6,223 bases of DNA from Zoogloeaceae bacterium (GCA_015657735.1 SSSX01000369.1:1-6223), one strand, 5' to 3'; positions 1 through 6,223 are shown, counted from the first letter of the stretch. Program-made: numbers and translations. Notes: generated by a model from the letters alone, not told the origin.

Positions 1-2592
1 GTTCGACAGGAAGATGCCGGTCATCGCGTTGAGCCCGCGGTTGCGGGCGGTTTCGATGAGCACGCCCATCAGCCGGCGGGCGAGGCCGCGGTGCTGCCAG
101 TCTTCGGCGACGACGATGGCGAACTCGCAGGTTTCGCCGTCCGGGTTCACCGCGTAGCGGGCCACGCCGATTTCCACTTCGGCACCGGTGTCGTCGTCCG
201 GAAGGGTGGCGACGAAGGCCATTTCGCGGTCGTAGTCGATCTGCGTCAGACGGGCGACCATCGCCGGCGGCAGCTCGCGCATGGTGTTCATGAAGCGCAG
301 GTACTTGGTTTCGGGCGACAGCTTGCGGACGAAATCGACTTCCAGGTCGGCGTCCTCGGGCTTGATCGGGCGGACGGTGATCTCGCCTTCGGGCATCTGC
401 AGCTTGGTGATCAGGTGCGACGGGTAGGGGTGGATCGCCATGTGGTCGTAGCGATCGGCGGTCGGCGCGATGTTGTCCACGACGATCCGGGCATCGACGG
501 CGACCGCGCCGTGTTCGTCGACGATCAGCGGGTTGATGTCCATCTCGCGGATCCACGGCAGCTCGCAGACCATCTCGGAGATGCGCAGCAGCACGAACTC
601 CAGCGACTCCATGTTGATCGGCGGCATGTTGCGGTATTCGCCGAGCAGGGTCGCGACGCGGGTGGACTTGATCAGATCCTGCACCAGATAGTTGTTCAGC
701 GGCGGCAGCGCAACCGCGCGGTCGGCCTGGATCTCGACGTGGGCGCCGCCTTCGCCGAAGGTGATCACCGGCCCGAAGATCGGGTCGCGGAAGGCGCCGA
801 CCATCAGCTCGCGGCCGTAGGGCTTGATGATCATCGGTTCGATGGCGACGCCGTTGATGATCGCGTCGGGGCGCTTGCGCTTCACCTCCTCAAGGATTTC
901 CTGGTAGGCCGAGCGCACCGCAGCAAGACCGTTGAGGTTGAGGCGCACGCCGCCGGTGTCGGCCTTGTGGGTGATCGACGGGGAGTCGATCTTCATGGCC
1001 ACCGGCAGGCCGAGTTCCTCGGCGAGCACCATGGCCTCGGTGGCGGAGCGGGCTACCACGGTTTGTGCGATGGGAATCCGGAACGCCGCCAGCAGGGCCT
1101 TGGATTCCATCTCGTTGAGGTTCTTGCGGCGTTCCGAGAGCGCCGTCTCGATGACCAGCCGGGCGCTTTCGACCGACGGCGGGTTGAGGTCGGACGACAG
1201 CGACGAGGGGGTCTGCACCAGCAGTTTCTGGTTGCGGTAGTAGGCGGAGATGTGGCCGAACAGTTCGACCGCCGGCTCGGGCGTGCGGAAGGTCGGAATG
1301 CCGGCCGCCTCGAACAGATGGCGTCCGTCGCGGACCTGTTCCTCGCCTATCCAGCACGTGAACACCGGCTTGTCGGCGCTGCGCTCGACTTCGATGATCT
1401 GCTTGGCGACCTCGGTCGGCGAGGTCATCGCCTGCGGGCACAGCATCGTCAGCACGCCTTCGACGTTGTCGTCGGCCAGGACGATCTCGAGCGTCTTGCG
1501 GTAGCGCTCGGGGTCGGCGTCGCCGATGATGTCGAGCGGGTTGCAGTGGGACCAGGTGGGCGGCAGGACTTCGTTCAGCTTGGCGACGGTGGCGTCGGAG
1601 AGCTGCGCCAGCGGAATGCGCAGGTCGGCGGCGCGGTCGGCGGCCATCACGCCGGGGCCGCCGCCGTTGGTGATGATCGCCAGGCGGTTGCCGCGCGGGC
1701 GGAAGTGCGAGAACAGCGCGTTGGCGGCAGCGAACAGCTGGCCCATGTTGTAGAGGCGGATCACGCCGGCGCGGCGCAGCGCGGCGTCGAACACCGCATC
1801 CTCGCCGACCGCCGCGCCCGAATGCTTCAGCGCGGCGTGGCCGCCGACCGGGTGGCGGCCGACCTTGATCAGCAGCACCGGCTTGACGCGGGCCGCGGCA
1901 CGCAGGGCGCTGACGAAGCGGCGCGCATCCTTGATGCCTTCGACGTACAGGAAGATGCTCTCGGTGCGGGAATCCGACACCATGTATTCGAGGACTTCGC
2001 CGAAATCGATGTCCACCGACGAGCCGAGGGACACGACCGACGAAAAGCCGACGTTGTTCGGCCGCGCCCAGTCGAGGATCGCCGAGCACAGCGCGCCGGA
2101 CTGCGAGATCAGGCCGATCGAGCCCTTGCTGGCGCCGCCGTGGGCGAAGCTGGCGTTGAGGCCCAGTTCGGGGCGCAGCACGCCCAGGCAGTTCGGGCCG
2201 AGCACGCGGATGCGGTGGCGGCGGGCGTTCTCGATGGTGTTCTTTTCGAGCATCTTGCCGCGCGGGCCGGCATCCGAGAAACCCGACGGGATCACCACCA
2301 CCGACTTGGTGCCGGCCCGCCCGCAGGCGTCGACGATCGCCGGCACGCGGTCGGCCTTGGTCGTGATGATGGCCATGTCGAGGCGCTGCGGGATGTCCTC
2401 GACACTCTTGTAACAGGGGACGCCGAGCACTTCGTCGTGCTTGGGGTTGACGGCGAACAGCTTGCCCTTGAATCCCGCCTCCAGCATGTTGCGGACAACC
2501 ACGTTGCCGAGGGAGTTTTCCCGCGGGCTGGCGCCGATGATGGCGACCGAGCGGGGCTCGAAGAGGGGGGTGAGGTAGTGTCGTTCGTTCAT
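1..2592 (-). CDS. Fused NDP-forming acyl-CoA synthetase / GNAT acetyltransferase (Pat/PatZ-like), 3' end outside window
   Basis: This is an unbroken reading frame of 864 codons that leaves the window before a stop; relatives such as E. coli PatZ are about 890 residues, so only the last few dozen residues are missing. Domains in order: CoA-binding Rossmann domain (from about residue 10, motif SVAIIGAS at 15-22), succinyl-CoA-ligase-like domains (about 150-460), ATP-grasp domain (about 490-715, motif HKADTGGV at 542) and GNAT domain (about 737 onward, acetyl-CoA loop QHRGLA at 833-838, preceded by Glu823). By family knowledge the GNAT part acetylates lysines of cytoplasmic enzymes such as acetyl-CoA synthetase, and the front part binds or makes acyl-CoA. 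Unusually for a Pat protein, Glu218, His257, His542 and Asp685, which match the catalytic residues of ADP-forming acetyl-CoA synthetases, are all present. The start is the only in-frame ATG in the region; the Shine-Dalgarno is weak (CGAG, about 8 bases upstream). Which substrate it uses is unknown. Confidence 0.95.
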   Translation of the reverse strand, partial: MNERHYLTPLFEPRSVAIIGASPRENSLGNVVVRNMLEAGFKGKLFAVNPKHDEVLGVPCYKSVEDIPQRLDMAIITTKADRVPAIVDACGRAGTKSVVVIPSGFSDAGPRGKMLEKNTIENARRHRIRVLGPNCLGVLRPELGLNASFAHGGASKGSIGLISQSGALCSAILDWARPNNVGFSSVVSLGSSVDIDFGEVLEYMVSDSRTESIFLYVEGIKDARRFVSALRAAARVKPVLLIKVGRHPVGGHAALKHSGAAVGEDAVFDAALRRAGVIRLYNMGQLFAAANALFSHFRPRGNRLAIITNGGGPGVMAADRAADLRIPLAQLSDATVAKLNEVLPPTWSHCNPLDIIGDADPERYRKTLEIVLADDNVEGVLTMLCPQAMTSPTEVAKQIIEVERSADKPVFTCWIGEEQVRDGRHLFEAAGIPTFRTPEPAVELFGHISAYYRNQKLLVQTPSSLSSDLNPPSVESARLVIETALSERRKNLNEMESKALLAAFRIPIAQTVVARSATEAMVLAEELGLPVAMKIDSPSITHKADTGGVRLNLNGLAAVRSAYQEILEEVKRKRPDAIINGVAIEPMIIKPYGRELMVGAFRDPIFGPVITFGEGGAHVEIQADRAVALPPLNNYLVQDLIKSTRVATLLGEYRNMPPINMESLEFVLLRISEMVCELPWIREMDINPLIVDEHGAVAVDARIVVDNIAPTADRYDHMAIHPYPSHLITKLQMPEGEITVRPIKPEDADLEVDFVRKLSPETKYLRFMNTMRELPPAMVARLTQIDYDREMAFVATLPDDDTGAEVEIGVARYAVNPDGETCEFAIVVAEDWQHRGLARRLMGVLIETARNRGLNAMTGIFLSN

Positions 2593-2756
2593 GATGGATG
2601 CTCGGTGAGTGCTGTTCGTGCGGCCGCCAGACCGGACGCCGGAGCGTGGGCGGCCAAGGTATATCTTATCGTCCGTTGCGGAGAGAATTTTACCCCGAGC
2701 GCGTGCCGCCGGATATTGGTAGAAGTGCTGATGTATTGCGATGCACAACGATACGT

Positions 2757-2770
2757 GTGACTTATATCAA
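2757..2770 (-). promoter_or_regulatory. Possible FNR/Anr-type box upstream of the acyl-CoA synthetase/GNAT gene
   Basis: On the plus strand the site reads GTGAC-TTAT-ATCAA, which matches 8 of 10 defined positions of the FNR/Anr/Dnr consensus TTGAT-N4-ATCAA. It sits in a short AT-rich stretch inside otherwise GC-rich DNA, about 165 bases upstream of the minus-strand start at 2592. A second palindrome, TTGATTCAA, lies at 2777-2785. If the protein bound at the usual -41.5 position, transcription would begin near 2722, but the -10 sequence there (around CAATACAT) is poor. Anaerobic control of this gene is an inference from this motif alone. Confidence 0.25.
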
Positions 2771-2811
2771 GCCTTTTTGATTCAATCTGTTGCAAAGCAG
2801 CAACGGATTCG

Positions 2812-2834
2812 CGGCGGCGCAACGACCGCCGCCG
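2812..2834 (-). terminator. GC-rich hairpin just past the histidine kinase stop, possible terminator
   Basis: A perfect 8-bp inverted repeat (CGGCGGCG / CGCCGCCG) with a 7-base loop starts four bases beyond the kinase stop codon. No U-tract follows it on the kinase transcript, so it is not a textbook intrinsic terminator; it could be a 3' stabilising hairpin or a Rho-associated end. A weaker 5-bp hairpin (GTTGC / GCAAC, 2789-2804) follows. The rest of the gap down to 2593 holds an AT-rich patch and no credible gene. Confidence 0.35.
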
Positions 2835-2838
2835 GCGC

Positions 2839-5760
2839 TCAGTGGCTCAACGTGAAGAAGAAGCTGGCGCCCTTGTCCGGCACCGATTGCGCCCATACCC
2901 GCCCTTCATGGCGCTGGATGACGCGCTGGACGGTGGCCAGGCCGATGCCGGTGCCGGCGAATTCGCTGATGCCGTGCAGCCGGTGGAAGGGCAGGAAGAG
3001 CTTGGAGGCGAAGGTCATGTCGAAGCCGGCGCCGTTGTCGGTGACGCAGTAGACGATCTGGCGGTCGCGCATCTCGGCATGGAAACCGATCCGCGCGACG
3101 TCCCGGCGGCTGGTGAACTTCCAGGCGTTGCGCAGCAGGTTCTCGAGGGCCACGCGGATCAGCTGGCGGTCGGCGGCGGCAACGAGGTTGGGCTCGACAT
3201 GGGTTTCGATGAGCCGGGCGGGATCTTCGAGGCGCAGCTCGGAAAGGATCTGCTCGACGATCTGGCTGAGGTTGACCTGCTCGCGCTTCATCGCCTGACG
3301 GGTGAGGCGGGCCAGATCGATGAGGTCGTCGATGAGCCGCGCCATTTTCTGGGTCGTGACGCGGATGCGCTGCAGGTATTCGCGGCCGGTTTCGTCGAGG
3401 CGCGGCGCGTAGTCTTCGGCGACGATCTGGGCGAAGCCGTCGATGGCCCGCAGCGGCGCGCGCAGATCGTGGGAGACCGAATACGAAAAGGCTTCGAGTT
3501 CGCGGTTGGAGGCTTCGAGTTCGGCGGTGCGCACGCGGACGCGGGCCTCGAGTTCGCGGTTGAGGTCGCGCTGGGTCTGCTCGGCCTCCTTGCGGGCGGT
3601 GATGTCGTCGAGGGTGCCGGAGCTGCCGACCACGTGGTCGTAGGTGTCGCGCAGCGGGCGGATCGTCGCCTCGACCCAGCGCAGGCCCTCGGAGTGGGTG
3701 CGCAGCCGGAATTCGAACTGGGCGATCTCGTCGAAGCCTTCGCGGATGCCGCGCAGGCGCTGCTCGACGCGCACCCGGTCGTCCTCGGCGACGAAGTCGA
3801 GCAGGCTCTGGCCGATCGACAGCCGGCCGTCGAAGCCGGTGGTGCGGCGCCAGGCACGGTTGAGGAAGGTCACGCAGCCGTCGCCGTCGGTCTGGAAGAG
3901 GATTTCGTTGACCGATTCGACGACGTCCCGGTACATCGCGCGGCTTTCGCGCAGCACCTGCTCGGCCGACAGCCAGCGCGCCACGTCGCGCAGCACGTAG
4001 AGCACCGCCGGGCGGCCGTCGAAGTGCATGCGCACGCCGGTCGCCTCGGCGTTGATCGATTCGCCGTCGAAGCGCTGGTAACGCAGCGGCAACGGCGCCA
4101 GGCCGGCCTGCTCCGGCTTGGCCTCGAACTGCTGCAGGCGCGCCGCCTCCATCGCCCGGTCGTCCGGATGGACCAGCGACAGCATTGCGACGCCTTCGAG
4201 CCGGTGTGTGGCGTCGGCGCCGAACAGGCGGCGGCTGGCGGCGTTGGACAGGTGGACCTGGCCGTCGATACACACCAGCGTCGCTTCCGGCGACAGTTCG
4301 AACAGCTGGCGATAGCGCTCCTCGCCGGCGCGGCGGTCGTCGAGGGCGTGGCGGACCGTCGAGATGTCCTCGACGACGACCACGAAGGACGGCGGTCCGT
4401 CGTCGCCGCCGGGAATCAGGCGGGCCGACTCGCGGCACCACCGCAGCGTGTCGTCGGCGCCGTGATAGCGCGCCTCGCGGCTGTAATGGTCGATCTCGCC
4501 GGCCAGGCAGCGGGCGCGCAGGGCCTTGCCGGCAGCGGCATCCCCGGCGGCCAGGCAGGCGTCGACGGCAGTGTCGCGCAGTTCGGCCGGCTGGCGGCCG
4601 AGGAAGGCGGCGAAGGCGGCATTCACCTGCAGCCAGCGTTCGTCGGCGGAGATGCGTCCGAGGTTGGCCGGGGTGGCGTCGAAGAGCGCCCGGAACAGGG
4701 CCTCGTCGCGCTCCAGGCGGTCGCGCGAGACGATTTTGTCGGTGATGTTGCGGGTCGTGCCGCAATAGCCGGAGAACACGCCGCGCCGATCGAAGACCGG
4801 GATGCCGGATTCGCTCAGCCAGACGACCCGGCCGCTGTGGTCGGCGCGGCAGAAGATCAGGTTGGAGAACGGTTCGATCTGCTTGAGCTGCGCGATGTGC
4901 TCGGCCCACGGCGCCTCGGCGGGCGATTCGCCGGGCAGCTCCCAGCGTCGCGCGCCGACGGCGTCCTCGGCGGCGAGGTCGGCGAGGTGGCCCGAGCTGG
5001 CGGTGATCGTGGTGTAGCGCAGGTTGGCGTCCTGCTCCCAATAGCCGTCGGTGCTGTAGGCGAGCAGCGCATGGATGCGTTCCTCGTTGCGCTCGAGGTC
5101 GGCGGCCAGGCGCGCGCGCTCGGTGACCTCGCGCCCGATGCCGCGGTAGCCCTGGAAGCGTCCCGCCGCATCGAACACCGGGCGGCCGCGCATTTCGAGA
5201 TAGCGCAACTCGCCGGTGGCGCTGCGGCGGGTCAGCGTGACGGCGATCGGGCCGTGACGGTCGAGGGTGTCGCGGTGGGCGATCGCGAAATCGGGGGGCA
5301 GATCGGGAACGACGACGTCCTCCCAGCTGCGCCCGGTGACGTCCGGCGGGGCGATGCTGGGCGCGGCCGGCGCGTCGGGAATCGCGACGAAGCGCAGCGC
5401 AGCGTCGGTTTCCCATGGCCAGTCGGTCGATAGTTCGACGAAATCCCGCCACGGGGTCGTCGCTGCCGGGGCGGCGGGGCGCGGCGCAACGGGCGGCGCG
5501 GCGGCGCTGGCGACCGACTCCTGCTGTCGCGATGGCGGGGCTGCTCTGACCGGACGCCCGCGCAACTGCCGGCCGAGCAGCAGCCCGGCAGCGAGCCCGC
5601 CGCCGGCCATCAGCACGTAGGGCAGCGTCGTCTGCAGCCCGCTGCGTTCCGGCGCATCGTCCGGCCCGGCGCTGGCCGCGGACGAGCACAGACCGCCGGC
5701 GGCCAGCAACAGGGGAAATGCTGCCAAGCGCAGCAGCGGGGCGGCGGAACGGGAAGCCAT
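2839..5760 (-). CDS. Membrane-anchored sensor histidine kinase with about five PAS domains
   Basis: This 973-residue protein senses a signal through PAS domains and phosphorylates an unidentified response regulator. A signal-like hydrophobic segment (about residues 9-24) and a second membrane segment (about 46-63, followed by RQLRGR) leave only some 20 residues outside, so the sensing domains are predicted to be cytoplasmic. After an Ala/Pro-rich linker (about 70-103) come PAS repeats at roughly 104-217, 224-343, 351-470, 478-598 and 605-725, a charged coiled coil (722-757), a HisKA domain and a HATPase domain. Visible kinase motifs are the H-box SVSHDLRAPL with phospho-acceptor His764, N-box Asn878, G1 box DNGAG at 908-912 and G2 box GTGIG at 936-940. 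The protein ends right after the ATPase domain with no receiver domain. An in-frame TAA lies 9 bases before the ATG, so no longer start is possible. No Shine-Dalgarno is visible. No response regulator gene is adjacent in the window. The ligand cannot be told from sequence. Confidence 0.94.
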   Translation of the reverse strand: MASRSAAPLLRLAAFPLLLAAGGLCSSAASAGPDDAPERSGLQTTLPYVLMAGGGLAAGLLLGRQLRGRPVRAAPPSRQQESVASAAAPPVAPRPAAPAATTPWRDFVELSTDWPWETDAALRFVAIPDAPAAPSIAPPDVTGRSWEDVVVPDLPPDFAIAHRDTLDRHGPIAVTLTRRSATGELRYLEMRGRPVFDAAGRFQGYRGIGREVTERARLAADLERNEERIHALLAYSTDGYWEQDANLRYTTITASSGHLADLAAEDAVGARRWELPGESPAEAPWAEHIAQLKQIEPFSNLIFCRADHSGRVVWLSESGIPVFDRRGVFSGYCGTTRNITDKIVSRDRLERDEALFRALFDATPANLGRISADERWLQVNAAFAAFLGRQPAELRDTAVDACLAAGDAAAGKALRARCLAGEIDHYSREARYHGADDTLRWCRESARLIPGGDDGPPSFVVVVEDISTVRHALDDRRAGEERYRQLFELSPEATLVCIDGQVHLSNAASRRLFGADATHRLEGVAMLSLVHPDDRAMEAARLQQFEAKPEQAGLAPLPLRYQRFDGESINAEATGVRMHFDGRPAVLYVLRDVARWLSAEQVLRESRAMYRDVVESVNEILFQTDGDGCVTFLNRAWRRTTGFDGRLSIGQSLLDFVAEDDRVRVEQRLRGIREGFDEIAQFEFRLRTHSEGLRWVEATIRPLRDTYDHVVGSSGTLDDITARKEAEQTQRDLNRELEARVRVRTAELEASNRELEAFSYSVSHDLRAPLRAIDGFAQIVAEDYAPRLDETGREYLQRIRVTTQKMARLIDDLIDLARLTRQAMKREQVNLSQIVEQILSELRLEDPARLIETHVEPNLVAAADRQLIRVALENLLRNAWKFTSRRDVARIGFHAEMRDRQIVYCVTDNGAGFDMTFASKLFLPFHRLHGISEFAGTGIGLATVQRVIQRHEGRVWAQSVPDKGASFFFTLSH

Positions 5761-5768
5761 CGGGCCGT

Positions 5769-5797
5769 ATTATCGGCGGCGGCGGCGAATTTGTTGC
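5769..5797 (-). promoter_or_regulatory. Candidate promoter for the histidine kinase, leaderless arrangement
   Basis: On the minus strand a -10-like GATAAT (5774 down to 5769, 5 of 6 matches to TATAAT) follows a weak -35-like GCAACA (5797 down to 5792, 3 of 6) with a 17-base spacer. The expected transcription start, about 7 bases after the -10, falls at 5760-5762, on or next to the A of the kinase ATG. The spacer is largely a run of CGG/GCC triplets (5774-5787). The good -10 and exact spacing support it; the weak -35 and the lack of any measured start argue for caution. Confidence 0.35.
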
Positions 5798-5822
5798 ACC
5801 CCTCGCGCGGCAGATTCATGCG

Positions 5823-5838
5823 GCACGACACGTCGTGC
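5823..5838. promoter_or_regulatory. Inverted repeat GCACGAC-AC-GTCGTGC, possible operator
   Basis: Two perfect 7-base arms separated by two bases form a compact dyad in the divergent region between the kinase start and the tRNA promoter. The form fits a binding site for a dimeric regulator, but I cannot assign it to a known protein family. It lies about 63 bases upstream of the kinase start, and its right end touches a second inverted repeat. Confidence 0.3.
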
Positions 5839-5856
5839 GCGAAAATCTGGTTCGCG
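5838..5856. repeat. Inverted repeat CGCGAA-N7-TTCGCG
   Basis: Perfect 6-base arms flank a 7-base centre (AATCTGG). The repeat shares one base with the dyad at 5823-5838, so the pair forms a 34-base block of symmetric sequence. It could be a second operator half-system or a small hairpin. No U-tract follows on either strand, so a terminator is unlikely. Confidence 0.3.
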
Positions 5857-5888
5857 ACAGGGTTATTTGCGCGCCACCGAAAGAATTT

Positions 5889-5898
5889 CATCGCGATG
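5889..5898. promoter_or_regulatory. Perfect palindrome CATCGCGATG abutting the tRNA promoter
   Basis: This 10-base perfect palindrome ends one base before the -35 hexamer of the tRNA promoter, in the place where an UP element or activator/FIS-type site would act. AT-rich bases (AAAGAATTT) lie just before it. A control role is inferred only from its position and symmetry. Confidence 0.25.
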
Positions 5899-5899
5899 T

Positions 5900-5928
5900 T
5901 TGACGGCGCGCGAAGGGCTCTGTATTAT
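5900..5928 (+). promoter_or_regulatory. Sigma-70 promoter of the tRNA-Pro-Arg-His cluster
   Basis: A -35 hexamer TTGACG (5900-5905, 5 of 6) and a -10 hexamer TATTAT (5923-5928, 5 of 6) are separated by exactly 17 bases. The sequence after the -10 (TCGCGCC) is a GC-rich discriminator, typical of stable-RNA promoters under stringent control by ppGpp/DksA. The predicted start near 5935 leaves only a few leader bases before the tRNA-Pro at 5939. Confidence 0.8.
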
Positions 5929-5938
5929 TCGCGCCTCT

Positions 5939-6015
5939 CGGGGTGTAGCGCAGTCCGGTAGCGCGCTTGCTTTGGGAGCAAGATGTCGGGGGTTCGAATC
6001 CCTCCACCCCGACCA
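5939..6015 (+). tRNA. tRNA-Pro (anticodon TGG)
   Basis: This is a 77-base cloverleaf. The acceptor stem CGGGGTG pairs with CACCCCG over 7 bp. The anticodon stem CTTGC/GCAAG encloses the loop TTTGGGA, giving anticodon TGG, which reads CCA and, by wobble, other proline codons. The T arm contains GGTTCGAATCC. The 3' CCA is encoded (6013-6015) after discriminator A6012. It is the first gene of the cluster, a few bases from the predicted transcription start. Confidence 0.98.
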
Positions 6016-6041
6016 AAGCTTGGCCCCGTGCCCGCGGCAAT

Positions 6042-6115
6042 CTGCCCGTAGCTCAACTGGATAGAGCACCGGCCTTCTAAGCCGGGGGTTACAGGTTCGA
6101 TTCCTGTCGGGCAGG
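6042..6115 (+). tRNA. tRNA-Arg (anticodon TCT), CCA not encoded
   Basis: The acceptor stem CTGCCCG pairs fully with CGGGCAG. The anticodon stem CCGGC/GCCGG encloses CTTCTAA, giving anticodon TCT for the arginine codon AGA, which is rare in GC-rich genomes. The T arm is ACAGG-TTCGATT-CCTGT. The discriminator is G6115 and the next bases are CTC, so the 3' CCA must be added after transcription by tRNA nucleotidyltransferase, unlike the tRNA-Pro 26 bases upstream. It is very probably co-transcribed with its neighbours. Confidence 0.97.
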
Positions 6116-6164
6116 CTCAAACAATTCGGTTAAGGGTTGGCGACGCAAGTCGATGACCCACAGT

Positions 6165-6223
6165 GGCGGCATTAGCTCAGTTGGTAGAGCACTGGATTGT
6201 GATTCCAGGTGTCACCGGTTCGA
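6165..6223 (+). tRNA. tRNA-His (anticodon GTG), 3' end cut by the window
   Basis: The anticodon stem CTGGA/TCCAG encloses TTGTGAT, giving anticodon GTG for histidine. The D arm is GCTCAGTTGGTAGAGC. The acceptor strand is read as GCGGCAT (6166-6172), with G6165 as the extra G at -1 typical of tRNA-His. The sequence stops in the T loop (GGTTCGA), so the 3' acceptor strand and the -1:73 pair cannot be verified. A 49-base spacer separates it from the tRNA-Arg. Confidence 0.96.

Noticed and set aside
91..2760. Very long plus-strand open frame (889 codons) opposite the acyl-CoA synthetase/GNAT gene
   Set aside because: It is codon-aligned with the real minus-strand gene, so it stays open simply because that gene avoids TTA, CTA and TCA codons, as GC-rich genes do. 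The product is His/Asp/Arg-rich with no recognisable domain.
2589..2822. Small minus-strand frame whose stop overlaps the synthetase/GNAT start as ATGA, suggesting coupling
   Set aside because: It begins with TTG inside a hairpin, has no ribosome binding site, and uses codons (ATA, TCA, AGA) unlike the neighbouring genes. It is best read as intergenic sequence.
2842..5433. Very long plus-strand open frame (863 codons) opposite the histidine kinase
   Set aside because: Same codon-aligned antisense effect; the minus-strand kinase has clear H, N, G1 and G2 boxes, while this product has no recognisable motif.
5680..5760. Possible lipoprotein signal at the kinase N-terminus (Cys25 after a hydrophobic stretch)
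   Set aside because: The residues before the Cys are GGL; a lipobox needs a small residue such as Gly or Ala at -1, and a histidine kinase with a second membrane segment is a poor lipoprotein candidate.
5863..6120. Open frames on both strands across the tRNA-Pro and tRNA-Arg genes
   Set aside because: Products such as GWRDSNPRHLAPKASALPD and GVAQSGSALALGARCRGFES are well-known false proteins translated from tRNA genes and their complements.
5939..6223. tRNA cluster as an integration site of a mobile element
   Set aside because: No integrase, direct repeat of a tRNA 3' end or compositional break is visible in the window; only the potential of such sites in general supports the idea.
1..6223. 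A new defence, CRISPR, retron or other multi-gene system
   Set aside because: The window holds two recognisable protein families and three tRNAs; no repeat array, reverse transcriptase, nuclease or toxin-antitoxin pair is present.

Overview
The window is very GC-rich bacterial chromosome. The style of the proteins, the GC-driven codon use and the tRNA forms suggest a betaproteobacterium, most likely of the Rhodocyclales (Azoarcus/Thauera-like). That placement comes from sequence style, not from a database match. It looks like ordinary core chromosome: I see no mobile element, phage, CRISPR or defence gene.

Layout. Positions 1-2592 (minus strand, running off the left edge) hold most of a fusion of an NDP-forming acyl-CoA synthetase and a GNAT acetyltransferase, the Pat/PatZ protein-lysine acetyltransferase architecture. 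A 246-base gap (2593-2838) follows, with a GC-rich hairpin just past the upstream gene's stop and an AT-rich stretch containing an FNR-like box. Positions 2839-5760 (minus strand) encode a 973-residue membrane-anchored hybrid-less sensor histidine kinase with about five PAS domains. From 5761 to 5938 lies a divergent control region with inverted repeats and a strong stable-RNA promoter. From 5939 to the right edge is a plus-strand tRNA cluster: Pro(TGG), Arg(TCT) and His(GTG), the last cut by the window end.

How the parts work together. The two protein genes point the same way but are well separated and probably not one tight operon. The kinase has no response regulator beside it here, so its partner is unknown. 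The synthetase/acetyltransferase probably links acyl-CoA or acetate metabolism to lysine acylation of metabolic enzymes. The tRNA cluster is transcribed away from the kinase from its own promoter.

Points most worth a second look: the fusion protein keeps the residues needed for NDP-forming acyl-CoA synthetase chemistry, which enterobacterial Pat proteins are reported to have lost; the kinase may be translated from a leaderless message; and two abutting inverted repeats lie between the divergent kinase and tRNA promoters. I found no convincing evidence of a new multi-gene system.
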